DNA from: Ardenticatenales bacterium
Lineage (GTDB): Bacteria; Chloroflexota; Anaerolineae; Ardenticatenales; Ardenticatenaceae
NCBI GenBank assembly: GCA_020634795.1
Contig: JACKAZ010000001.1
Span: forward strand, 1-64,000
Length of the DNA stretch: 64,000 nucleotides
Direction: 5' to 3'
The notes beneath the pieces were generated by a model. The model was not told where the DNA came from, ran no database searches, and was given only the letters and a program-made list of their open reading frames with translations. The position numbers were made by a program, and so were the translations under genes. Below, piece after piece: positions 35,901 through 42,779 of the stretch (within the stretch, counting starts at the first letter, position 1; every line of letters starts with the position of its first letter).

Positions 35901-37510
35901 CCGACCTCGTCATTACGGACAGCACCTTCAGCAATAACAACACTGGGATGCGTGTGCGCGGTGCGCTGACTGGCCTCGACGTGGGCCAAAGTCATTTTGA
36001 TGACAACGTCAGGAACGGCTTCATATCAGAGGCCGACGTGGCGACCGGAAACAACTTTACCGATATCAACATCACCAACAGCAGCTTCAACCGGAACGAC
36101 GAGAAGGGTATCTACGTCGAGAAGTTCGACAATGCCCTGGTGGACCAAATCGAAGTGGTGGACAGTGGGTCGAATGCGATCTACGCGAACCGTGGTGCGC
36201 TGGATATCAACCTGAAGTACGGGGCGTACAGCAACATCACCCTTAGCAACTCGACCGTGACCAATACGACACCACAAGGTCGCATCGCTGTGGCGCTGAA
36301 GGCCCGCGACGATAACAGCTATAGCACGAATCCGGCAACACTCGATGGTCTGACGGTCGATAATGTCACCGTTACGGGCAGCATCACCGGCATCTTGTTG
36401 GGTAGCGCGGGCAACGCAACGCCTTCCAACGCGGTGGTCAAAAATAGCACCATCGAAGCAGCGCGCGGGATCTCGGTCTTCACCCTAGCGGGTGCGTTGC
36501 TCGACAACAACGAGATCACCATCACCATCGATGATCCCGAGTCCTACCCAGCGGGTTACGAAGCGGGGGTGACGGTCGGCAGTAGCGCGGCGACGACGCT
36601 CCTCAAAAACACGATCGTAAACACGACCAGCTCGGTGGATAGCAATGGCGTCTTGGTCACACCCGACTTCGTTGGCCGGGGGAATGCCGTAATCGGCGCT
36701 CTGACCGACATCACACAGTCCAATGACATCTCGGGCTTCATCAGAGGGGTTCGAGTCTATGGCGACGCACAGATCCAAGGGAATATCGGCACCATCGAAA
36801 ACAACCAAATAGGCATCTTGGTGGACACCGGTGGCGTCAGCGCGATCCGCTTCAACGACATCGCTAACAACTCGACCGGTGTTGAGTTCGCTAGCGGCGC
36901 GACCTCGAACGATTTCTCCTGCAACAACTTGGTGGCCAACAGCACGGATGCCAATAACCAGACGGCCACCACCATCGACGCAACTTACAACTACTGGGGC
37001 GGTACCTCGGATACGACGGGTAGCTTTGACACGTATCCCGAGCTACCCAGCCCTGCGACACAGCCCGACTGCGAAACCACCCTGGCGACCAACATCGCGC
37101 TCTTCAACGCAACGAGCGAAGAGGATCACATCGCGGTGCGGTGGGCGACGATCAGCGAAGAGACGCTGGAAGGCTTCAACCTCTATCGCAGCACGGACCC
37201 CGCCACGCCGGGCAGTACGCCGCTGAACGCGACACTGATTCCGGCGCAGAACGGTGGCCTGCCGCAGGGAGCCGACTATGAGTTCGCCGACTACGATGTG
37301 CTGAGTGGCACGCTCTACTACTACTGGCTCGAAGTGGTCGATAGCGACGGGATCACAACGATTGGCCCTGTCGAAGGCACGTTGGCGAATCCCACAGCCA
37401 TCACATTGACCGGCATAGACGCCAAACAGGGCGGCTCGTTGCTGCCAGCCTTGATGGGTGCGCTGGGCCTTGTCTTGGCCGCGGGCTGGCTGCGCCGCCG
37501 CAACGGCTAA
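29930..37510 (+). CDS. Giant secreted beta-helix surface protein
   Basis: 2526 residues. AAGGAG lies nine bases ahead of the ATG. The signal peptide is long: basic start, hydrophobic core at about 36-54, cleavage near VFA-DS. Residues about 57-500 hold two concanavalin/LamG-like parts. Four modules then begin with a TGExFCTIQAAIDDSDT block (about 511, 918, 1341, 1861), each followed by parallel beta-helix (PbH1-type) repeats rich in NNxI, TGNT and SGFATG. Residues about 2380-2485 form a fibronectin-like domain (AVRWATISEETLEGFNLYRS). The tail GGSLLPALMGALGLVLAAGWLRRRNG is a membrane anchor or sorting signal. It is probably an adhesin or polysaccharide-binding surface protein. Confidence 0.9.
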   Translation: MFRRGLLIHRTLVGLKSLLFSSTRRQSTSGNRAPIRLLLLSTFLLLLLLPSAVFADSLRVDFESFSLGNVNGQNGWSKTGSYDVEIVSNTSAPPSFGSQSLRISNAVTSGAFGDQLFSASLNDEAGESTALNGGLSGGTRQPFFQASWDVASTVPGAEQAGLQVTASPDRGDGARMSWIQVADTPGGLDVNFYGYDTTLGGTCSDLINFVYSSPVSGLDRTVPHNIKVTMEFLDGINNDVVKLYVDGILVETGKSWEDYFRNCEPPESRTVDSILFRVAGTPATATFGNGFLIDNFSSYSGPVSETTVVVDQSSADWAFVEETANGSGSFVSGPGTPPAGTGSAELTVDAAGGELFGAALYGGTYLRDINALTYQTYRQSGAVALAAALQLNVDYDLTDGNNGWQGRLVYEPYNSGTNPSTGLWEEWDALGADAKWWASGAPGNTLCPQSSPCTLGKVLTNWPNLGVHATIPGIGFKAGSNWASGFTGNVDAFTIQVNGDTVHYDFEPCSAVENEDTGELFCTIQDAIDDSDTNSGDTILISAGVYDEHVVVDKSLTLKGAGAGTNPATHTILDGTGLAPGSGIQINSGVTNVMIEALTVQDYTLSSSNHAGVVGLGSNNNFTLRNAELYNNNGGRGGVYLNGPVDTVLIDNVTAHNNQGRGIVIWNGFKTNITITNNDVQSTNCCGIELQDGTASGVTMSGNTVVSNGDSGMSAIGLTAGAGPNVISNNDVTNNGRFGIEIKNPDGTGLDTGDGSIVVEGNTVSITPSATMNVRDHAGIAIFRRSFIAGNPTGYVDVPTGVVVRNNTVSGYVQQNPGASTSEGFGIVIEGTNHTVTGNTLNNNEIGIQEQGGNHPNANYVPNEAGDGDQADGASPNYFGRGNAPLACANTIIGNSFSGNATDYRKNVAGSGSGYVTNLTTGEIFCTIQAAIDDSDTDNGDVLELSADTFAEEVHVTKSLTIQGDSKTTTILNPTKNTGTAGDARAWWLVDSGVDLTLQRMTFDGTGYKVWQAIRNKGSGTIDDVAFTEIKFDESGPSYAGTAVAAFGTGNVNITNAMFSEIGRVGVLYFGTGITGSTFSGNMYTGKGDGDFLDYALDISAGAVVTVDDNTISDNRGVASSDGSASAGILVTTYFGPGTQATILDNTISASTTAVSVGINSSDASTAIVTGNTFTDNEYGVSMIGSGTTATIRDNAITNSSGVGAGVSVNDGATATIGGAAVDEGNSISGFATGVDVDGATASIVGNEIDSNEVGVLFQDGATSTAFSYNNITNNTTAGAENQSANVIDATLNWWNDASGPGGDGPGSGDAILETVSAFEICPWLGAPYVAGSPTVVGTPVTNVDTGEGFCTIQAAIDDSDTDNGDVIEVSAGTFEEQVHVYKEVTIQGQGAGNTIIKSPPSLTLSFTSSAANYPIVFVDGVDNVVLQELTVDGAGRGNSNYRFTGVAFYNASGSVNNVTIQDVRNEPLDGSQHGNAFFAYTDNGGPDTVMVDGAEISGFQKTGMIMAGNGLTGNITNSTVTGAGPLGLGLPAQNGIQYSAGATGSVTDNTISDISYEPATWAACGLLLIGPAADITVSDNTLNDNQIGAYLIDLGGTVSDNSVTYTTANMGATPYWWGIVADPGEGNERQILASPFDVEVEQPADAPDAPMLITTTIDNNTLEGDGNGVGIEADAFGSETLDVTITSNTVENFDYAVALYEEQPGATLTATLLDNMLTNSGQVGTGVGVLEGVEATIGGTGVGEGNAISGFATGVDVDGATASIVGNKIDSNELGVLFEDGATSTAFSYNNITNNTTAGAENQSANVIDATLNWWNDASGPGGDGPGSGDAILETVSGFQVCPWLIAPYVAGSPVVTPPTVTNLNTSELFCSIQSAIDDSGTATGHVLEASAGTFTENVTVYKGVVLQGQGNGTDPLVDTIVTAPSGNIFNITASGNSATERLTIQNLRVDAAANGIYTDSAISYITFNGLVVDGASNYGVDIHNNAGVTDLVITDSTFSNNNTGMRVRGALTGLDVGQSHFDDNVRNGFISEADVATGNNFTDINITNSSFNRNDEKGIYVEKFDNALVDQIEVVDSGSNAIYANRGALDINLKYGAYSNITLSNSTVTNTTPQGRIAVALKARDDNSYSTNPATLDGLTVDNVTVTGSITGILLGSAGNATPSNAVVKNSTIEAARGISVFTLAGALLDNNEITITIDDPESYPAGYEAGVTVGSSAATTLLKNTIVNTTSSVDSNGVLVTPDFVGRGNAVIGALTDITQSNDISGFIRGVRVYGDAQIQGNIGTIENNQIGILVDTGGVSAIRFNDIANNSTGVEFASGATSNDFSCNNLVANSTDANNQTATTIDATYNYWGGTSDTTGSFDTYPELPSPATQPDCETTLATNIALFNATSEEDHIAVRWATISEETLEGFNLYRSTDPATPGSTPLNATLIPAQNGGLPQGADYEFADYDVLSGTLYYYWLEVVDSDGITTIGPVEGTLANPTAITLTGIDAKQGGSLLPALMGALGLVLAAGWLRRRNG
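33601..33880 (+). repeat. Long internal direct repeat of the giant gene, copy A
   Basis: Near-identical to 35164-35443 (offset 1563 bases, exactly 521 codons). Bases 33725-33852 (128 bp) match 35288-35415 without a difference, including synonymous sites. This implies recent duplication or ongoing gene conversion between modules three and four. Confidence 0.9.
35164..35443 (+). repeat. Long internal direct repeat of the giant gene, copy B
   Basis: Partner of 33601-33880; encodes the same beta-helix end and the NWWNDASGPGGDGPGSGDAI segment. Because the offset is a whole number of codons, recombination between the copies would delete or add 521 residues in frame. Confidence 0.9.
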
Positions 37511-37530
37511 CCGCGGTACAGTCGCAGCAC

Positions 37531-37565
37531 AAAGGCCGCGCCCACGGGCGCGGCCTTTTCTTTAT
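37531..37565 (+). terminator. Intrinsic terminator of the giant gene
   Basis: AAAGGCCGCGCC pairs with GGCGCGGCCTTT around a short loop, followed by TTTTCTTT, 20 bases after the stop codon. The stem closely resembles the terminator at 4324-4360. Confidence 0.92.
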
Positions 37566-37665
37566 GCGTTCTGGGTTGCGATTCGTCGGATACGCTTAGA
37601 GTAAGCCGTAAACGGGCTGATGGAATCAGCGGATCATTGAACAATCGTTGTCAATTGCAACGGTT

Positions 37666-37690
37666 CCATTCTCCATTCTCCATTCTCCAC
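37666..37690. repeat. Heptamer CCATTCT tandem repeat
   Basis: Three CCATTCT units followed by a degenerate one (CCACTCG). It lies in the 180-bp spacer between the giant gene terminator and hmgA. Related words occur singly in other spacers (for example CTATTCTCCATTCGCTATTCG near 49152). Confidence 0.75.
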
Positions 37691-37744
37691 TCGCGCCTCA
37701 CGCTGCCCAACCCTATTGGGTGATACTCCGATCGCCTACCATGC

Positions 37745-38926
37745 TCAATCGCCCGGCATCGCGTGCATACGTGGCAGCCAACTGAAGGGATACTGCTCGT
37801 CCTCCATCTCGACTGCCGCCTCCGCGATGAAGAGCGGACGGAAGGTGTCGACCATCACCGCCAACTCGTGGGTCGCCTCTTTGCCAATCGACCCCTCGTA
37901 GGTGCCCGGATGCGGCCCATGCGGGATGCCGTTGGGATGCACCGTGAAGCTTGCCCGCTCAATCCCCTTGCGTGACATAAAGTCGCCCTCGACGTAGTAC
38001 AACACTTCGTCGGAATCGACGTTGGAGTGGTTGTACGGCGCGGGAATCGCCTCGGGATGATAATCGAAGAGGCGCGGCACGAAGGAGCAGATCACGAAGC
38101 CCGGCCCGTCGAAGGTTTGGTGAACGGGGGGCGGTTGGTGGATGCGGCCTGTGATCGGCTCAAAATCCTCGATGTTGAAGGCGTAGGGCCAGAGATGGCC
38201 GTCCCAGCCCACCACATCCAGCGGGTGATGGCCGTAGATGAAGCGGGTCAGTTGGCCCCGCGTCTTGACCCGCACCTCGAACTCACCCGCTTCGTCGTAG
38301 GTCACCAACTCATCCGGCGGGCGGATGTCCCGCTCGCAGAAGGGCGAATGTTCCAAGAACTGTCCGTAATTGTTCAAGTACCGCTTGGGCGGCGTGACGT
38401 GACCGTAGGACTCGATCACCAACATCCGCTGCTCGCTACCCTCGTCGGGAATCAGGCGCCAGAGGACGCCGGTCGGAATCACCAGATAGTCGCCCGGGCG
38501 ATAGCGCAGCTTGCCGAACTGGCTCTCCAGCACACCCTCGCCATCGTGGATGAAGAGCACATCGTCACCCTGACCGAACTTGTACCAGTAATCCATCGCA
38601 CGATCGGGGCGGGCCACGTAAAGCACGACTTCGTGGTTGCCCATCATCGGCACCCGCGCTTCGATGGCGTCGCCGCCCGCGTCGGCTGGCGCGGAGCGGA
38701 AGTGGCGGTGGCGGAGCGCCCCCTGGGCTTCGTAGTCGATCGCGGTATCGTGAACCACCTCCATCCGTTCCACCTGCGTCGGCGGGTAGAGGTGGTAGAG
38801 GATTGACTGAATGCCCGCAAAGCCGTGGATGCCCATCACCTCTTCGTGATGCAGGTCACCATTCGCTTTGCGGAACTGAACGTGACGCTTTTGGGGCATC
38901 GTCCCCATGCGATAGTAGTAGGTCAT
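37745..38926 (-). CDS. hmgA: Homogentisate 1,2-dioxygenase
   Basis: A 393-residue non-haem iron enzyme that opens the ring of homogentisate to maleylacetoacetate. The C-terminal cupin has the iron ligands in PYNHSNVDSDEVLYYVEGDF (His and Glu) and HPNGIPHGPHPGTYEGS (His). The N-terminal half carries the companion beta-sandwich (VMGIHGFAGIQSILYHLYPPTQV). Length is slightly short for bacterial HmgA (about 400-440). It sits in a tyrosine-catabolism set with hpd, an aminotransferase and an Lrp-type regulator, all on the minus strand. Maleylacetoacetate isomerase and fumarylacetoacetase are not in the window. Confidence 0.92.
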   Translation of the reverse strand: MTYYYRMGTMPQKRHVQFRKANGDLHHEEVMGIHGFAGIQSILYHLYPPTQVERMEVVHDTAIDYEAQGALRHRHFRSAPADAGGDAIEARVPMMGNHEVVLYVARPDRAMDYWYKFGQGDDVLFIHDGEGVLESQFGKLRYRPGDYLVIPTGVLWRLIPDEGSEQRMLVIESYGHVTPPKRYLNNYGQFLEHSPFCERDIRPPDELVTYDEAGEFEVRVKTRGQLTRFIYGHHPLDVVGWDGHLWPYAFNIEDFEPITGRIHQPPPVHQTFDGPGFVICSFVPRLFDYHPEAIPAPYNHSNVDSDEVLYYVEGDFMSRKGIERASFTVHPNGIPHGPHPGTYEGSIGKEATHELAVMVDTFRPLFIAEAAVEMEDEQYPFSWLPRMHAMPGD

Positions 38927-39049
38927 GGCGTCTCCTGATTAAGAACAATTTGGATGGTGATGGTGACGGCTGTTAGTCACGCGATCTGATTACAGGCGAT
39001 TCGTGCCTAGTGCATGGTGCAAAGGGGGCTGAGACTGCGCTAATCATTC

Positions 39050-39077
39050 TGCACCTTGCACTTTGCACCTTGCACCT
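39050..39077. repeat. Heptamer TGCACYT tandem repeat
   Basis: Four units: TGCACCT, TGCACTT, TGCACCT, TGCACCT. It lies in the 217-bp spacer between hpd and hmgA, where no gene or terminator was recognised. Confidence 0.8.
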
Positions 39078-39143
39078 TCCCGATTCTCAACCTCTTCTCA
39101 GAGACATGTCTACGCCTCTGAAGCGTATGACTGTTCGACTGCC

Positions 39144-40271
39144 CTACAAATTCCCGCGTAACTCCTGCTCCCGTTCGATCGCCTCGAAGAGTGCCTTGAA
39201 GTTGCCCTTGCCGAAGCCGCGCGCGCCGTGTCGCTCAATGATCTCGAAGAAGAGGGTGGGCCGATCCTCGACGGGCTTGGTGAAGATCTGCAGCAGATAG
39301 CCTTCGTCGTCCCGATCGACCAAGATCCCCAGTTCGGCCAGTTCGTCGATCGGTTCATCGATCTTGCCGACCCGTGCCTCAAGTTCGTCGTAGTAGGTCG
39401 TCGGCACACGCAAAAAGTCGATCCCGTTGGCGCGCAACCGCTTCACTGCGCCCAGGATGTCGTTGGTCGACAGGGCAAGGTGTTGCACGCCCGGACCATA
39501 GTAGTAATCGAGGTACTCTTCGATCTGCGATTTCTTCTTGCCCTCGGCCGGTTCGTTGATCGGGAACTTCACCTTGCCGCTTCCATCCTGCATCACCTTC
39601 GACATCAGCGCGGAATATTCCGTGGAAATGTCCTCATCGTCGAAGTGGAGCAGTTGGGAGAAGCCCATCGTGGTCGCGAAGAAATCGACCCAGCGGTTCA
39701 TCGCGCCCAGCTCCACGTTGCCGACCATGTGGTCGATGTGGGCAAAGCCAAAGCCACGATGATCTTTGCCCACTTTGCCCGTTCCATTGCCGTAGCCATT
39801 CATTCCTTTGTAGCCTGGGGCGAAGGGGCCGTTGTACGCGGAGCGGTCGACGAATTTGATCAGCGTATCGCCGTAGGCGCGAATCGCGGAGTAGCGATAG
39901 ACCCCATGCTCATCCTCGATCTGGGTCGGTTTGATCGCCCCCTGCGCTCCCCGATGGGTCGTCTCGGCGTAAGCGCTGGCCGCATCATCGACCTCCAGCG
40001 CAATGACCGCCACGCCATCGCCATGTAGATGGACGTGGCGGGCGATGGCGCTGTCGGGGCTGAGCGGCGCAGTCAGCACCAAGCGGATCATCCGCTGCTC
40101 CATCACATAGCTGGCCGTCTTGCGGTTCTTCGTTTCAAGGCCGCTGTAGGCCGTGTTGGCGAAGCCGAAGGCGGTCTGATAAAAATGTCGCGCTTGCTTG
40201 GCATTCCCCACATAAAATTCGACATGGTCGATCCGTTTGATCGGTAAAAAGTCGACGGCATTGTCGCTCAT
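39144..40271 (-). CDS. hpd: 4-hydroxyphenylpyruvate dioxygenase
   Basis: 375 residues. The ATG at 40271 has AAGGAG seven bases upstream; the longer frame (to 40403) only reads through a 9-mer repeat as THQTHQ. Two vicinal-oxygen-chelate halves: N-terminal IDHVEFYVGNAKQA, C-terminal iron ligands His181 (HIDHMVGN), His264 (GVQHLALS) and Glu343 (FFEIIER), with the GFGKGNFKALFEAIE closing helix typical of HPPD. It turns 4-hydroxyphenylpyruvate into homogentisate, the substrate of the downstream hmgA. A repeat tract lies in its leader. Confidence 0.95.
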   Translation of the reverse strand: MSDNAVDFLPIKRIDHVEFYVGNAKQARHFYQTAFGFANTAYSGLETKNRKTASYVMEQRMIRLVLTAPLSPDSAIARHVHLHGDGVAVIALEVDDAASAYAETTHRGAQGAIKPTQIEDEHGVYRYSAIRAYGDTLIKFVDRSAYNGPFAPGYKGMNGYGNGTGKVGKDHRGFGFAHIDHMVGNVELGAMNRWVDFFATTMGFSQLLHFDDEDISTEYSALMSKVMQDGSGKVKFPINEPAEGKKKSQIEEYLDYYYGPGVQHLALSTNDILGAVKRLRANGIDFLRVPTTYYDELEARVGKIDEPIDELAELGILVDRDDEGYLLQIFTKPVEDRPTLFFEIIERHGARGFGKGNFKALFEAIEREQELRGNL

Positions 40272-40285
40272 GATCGCTCCTTTTC

Positions 40286-40348
40286 GAGTTTGGTGAGTTT
40301 GGTGAGTTTGGTGAGTTTGGTGAGTTTGGTGAGTTTGATGAGTTTGAT
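40286..40348. repeat. 9-mer GAGTTTGGT tandem array in the hpd leader
   Basis: Five GAGTTTGGT units and two GAGTTTGAT units in perfect tandem, ending in a degenerate unit. It lies 14 bases before the hpd start codon, beside its ribosome-binding site. A three-unit degenerate relative is at 9530-9556. Confidence 0.95.
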
Positions 40349-40422
40349 GAGTTGGGCGTTGCTCTGCGTTGCCTGCTCTGCGCTCGGAGCCTGATCTGAG
40401 CAAAGCGCCGGGTCATCCGTTC

Positions 40423-40465
40423 CGTTCTGCGTTCTGCGTTCTGCGTTCTGCGTTGGCTGCTCTGC
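40423..40465. repeat. Heptamer TTCTGCG tract after the aminotransferase stop
   Basis: Four TTCTGCG units and a degenerate TGGCTGCTCTGCG lie between hpd and the aminotransferase. Read on the minus strand, CGCAGAG starts directly after the aminotransferase TAA. Confidence 0.85.
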
Positions 40466-40466
40466 G

Positions 40467-41663
40467 TTAGCCGATGACGCGCCCCAGCCGCTCGATGCCA
40501 TGGTTGATCTGGTCGACGGTGGCGTTGGAGAAGTTGAGCCGTAGGCAGTTGCGTGCCCCCTGCCCCCCGACGGCGAAGGCGTGGCCCGGAATGAAGGCGA
40601 CCTGTTCTTCGGCGAGGGCACGCTCAAACAGCGCGCCCGTATCGAACGCTTGCGGCAATTCGACCCAGACGAACATGCCCGCCTCCGGCTCGGTCCACGT
40701 CGCGTTAGCAGGGAAATGACGGCGCAGGGCAGCGAGCATCGCATCGCGTCGCGCGCCGTATTCGCGGCGCAGCAGGGCGAGGTGGGGCGCAAGGTGGCCC
40801 GCGGCGAGCCAAGCGCTGATCGCCCGCTGCATCAGCGCCGACGTTTCGAGGTCCGCTGCCTCTTTCACCACGGTTAGCTTCGGCACCATCGCCTCTGGCG
40901 CCACGATCCAGCCCACCCGCAAGGCGGGCGCAATGATCTTCGAGAAAGAGCCGAGGTAGAAGACGAACGTTTCGTCGAGGCTTCGCAAGGCGTCGGGCGC
41001 GGCACCGTCATAACTGAGCAGGCCATACGGGTCATCCTCGATGATCGGCAGCCCATACTCGCGCGCCACGGCGATGAGTTGGTGGCGTTTTGCGGGACTC
41101 AGGCTCACGCCGAGCGGGTTGTGCGCTTCCGGCACGGTATATAGGAAGGCCGGTCGTTCGCCCCCCGCCAGCGCGCGGCGGAGCTGATCGACATCCATCC
41201 CACTCTGCAGATCGGTTTCGATCGAGAGGAAGCGGGGGGACATCGGGGCCACCGCCTGCTGCAACCCGGTGTAAACGATTCGTTCGGCGGCCACCGTGCC
41301 ATGCGGATCGAGCAGCATCTGGGCCAGCACGGCCAGGGCTTGTTGCGCGCCGGTGGTGATGAAGATTTGGCGCGTGCTGCACTCGACCCCACGCATCCGC
41401 ATCAGCTCAACGATCTGCGCTTTGAGCGGCTCGTAGGGCGGGCGATATTGCAGCGCGAGCGCATCGCTCGACATGACGTGCGCTACCGCGTCCGAAAAGC
41501 TGTCGCACGGAAAGAGGTCGGGGGCGGGAAGGCCCCCCGCAAAGGAAAGAATGCCGGGCTTGGAGACGACCGCGATCATGTCCCGTAAAACAGAGCGCTT
41601 GACATGGGTGGTCCATTCGGCAAGTTTCGGCTCAGCACTGAGCAGTTTCGGTTGTGGATACAT
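40467..41663 (-). CDS. PLP-dependent aminotransferase, class I (aromatic or 2-aminoadipate type)
   Basis: 398 residues, fold-type I. The PLP lysine is in GSFSKIIAPALRVGW; PEAHNPLGVSLS and IEDDPYGLLSYDG contact the cofactor, and RLNFSNAT near the end holds the substrate-carboxylate Arg. The closest style is the LysN/2-aminoadipate transaminase group, members of which act on aromatic amino acids. Position beside hpd and hmgA suggests that it makes 4-hydroxyphenylpyruvate from tyrosine; that is inference. A run of ten G on the plus strand (41692-41701) lies about 30 bases ahead of the start. Confidence 0.88.
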   Translation of the reverse strand: MYPQPKLLSAEPKLAEWTTHVKRSVLRDMIAVVSKPGILSFAGGLPAPDLFPCDSFSDAVAHVMSSDALALQYRPPYEPLKAQIVELMRMRGVECSTRQIFITTGAQQALAVLAQMLLDPHGTVAAERIVYTGLQQAVAPMSPRFLSIETDLQSGMDVDQLRRALAGGERPAFLYTVPEAHNPLGVSLSPAKRHQLIAVAREYGLPIIEDDPYGLLSYDGAAPDALRSLDETFVFYLGSFSKIIAPALRVGWIVAPEAMVPKLTVVKEAADLETSALMQRAISAWLAAGHLAPHLALLRREYGARRDAMLAALRRHFPANATWTEPEAGMFVWVELPQAFDTGALFERALAEEQVAFIPGHAFAVGGQGARNCLRLNFSNATVDQINHGIERLGRVIG

Positions 41664-41838
41664 GGCTTCGCTTTGCGTTTGTTGATCGAAAGGGGGGGGG
41701 GCGGTGGCTCAATGCTCAAAAGGTCGTGAATCGCGAATCGGCACCTGTCAACTTCGCCCACCATGAAATAACTTGGTGAGTCTCTATCTCTATGCTGAGA
41801 GTGTCACGTTTGATGCAGCAACGGCTGCCTGACGGTCG

Positions 41839-42321
41839 TTAATCCTGCGGTTCCCAATCGACCGGAATGGCCGTGCCGTCTTTGATCTCGCTGAGCACCA
41901 AACTGGTCCGTAGCTTGTCCATGCCTGCCAGCGGTGTGAGCTTCTGCATCAAAAACTCTTCCAGATGCTCACGATTACGTAGCAGCACCTTCAATAGATA
42001 ATCGTACTCGCCCGTCAGATGATGGCAGGCCAGCACTTCGGGTAGATCGTTAACAAAGCGGCGGAAATTGGTAACCGCCGTTGGCTCATGCCGTTGCAGG
42101 GTCACTTGGACGAAGCAGAGCATCCCGAAACCGAGCGCTTCAGGGTTGACCCGTGCCACATAATCGGTGATGATGCCAGAGCTTTCCAGCTTTCGCAGGC
42201 GGCGCTGCAACCCTGCGGGGGAGAGGCCGACGTGCTGTGCCAGCTCCGTATTGGTCATTCGCGCGCGCCGTTGTAGATAGTAGAGAATCGTCCGGTCGAT
42301 CTCGTCAAACTGTGTTTTCAT
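41839..42321 (-). CDS. Lrp/AsnC family transcriptional regulator
   Basis: About 160 residues from the ATG at 42321 (the frame extends 16 codons to a TTG, which is outside the family alignment). N-terminal HTH: IDRTILYYLQRRARMTNTELAQHVGLSPAGLQRRLRKLESSGII; C-terminal RAM/effector domain: VQVTLQRHEP...VLACHHLTGEYDYLLKVLLRN...LVLSEIKDGT. It lies upstream of the aminotransferase-hpd-hmgA genes on the same strand and is the obvious candidate regulator of tyrosine use. Effector unknown, probably an amino acid. Confidence 0.9.
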   Translation of the reverse strand: MKTQFDEIDRTILYYLQRRARMTNTELAQHVGLSPAGLQRRLRKLESSGIITDYVARVNPEALGFGMLCFVQVTLQRHEPTAVTNFRRFVNDLPEVLACHHLTGEYDYLLKVLLRNREHLEEFLMQKLTPLAGMDKLRTSLVLSEIKDGTAIPVDWEPQD

Positions 42322-42779
42322 CTTACTGATAATCGGCTTATTAGTCAAGGTCTTAAAAGCATCTTGCAACAGGTGGCAATATATTATACGGACATCGTGG
42401 AAAGTGTAAAAAATCTACGGTGGTGCGTGCAAGCGTTCGCGGCGATTCATGCGATAGCGCTCCTCTGTGTGCCGGAATGGACTTTTCGCCGCCTGTTGAC
42501 TGCTCCCTCACGTACCGCCAGCCGTCACCGATGCGCCGCAAAGCCCCTGCTTCGTATCGTCCGCCCGTAGCAACCCACGCGCCGCCTTGGCTACGTGACC
42601 CAACGAGAAGAGGCATTATTTGACATAATTCGCCATCCTCGTATACTTAGGGATGCTGTTCTGAGCGAGTGGGAATCGACAATCGATCCAAGTTTCCCAC
42701 GAAATGAACCTTTTTCGGCGGAAGGATGTATTTATTCCGTGATCCTCGTTCTCTCGAAGAGGGAACGTCACCGATAGCT

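Noticed and set aside
30000..37200. Many antisense frames inside the giant surface-protein gene
   Set aside because: They mirror the repetitive codon pattern of the sense gene and have no ribosome sites or family similarity.
40271..40403. 44-residue N-terminal extension of HPPD (THQTHQ repeats)
   Set aside because: It is read-through of the 9-mer array; AAGGAG marks the start at 40271.
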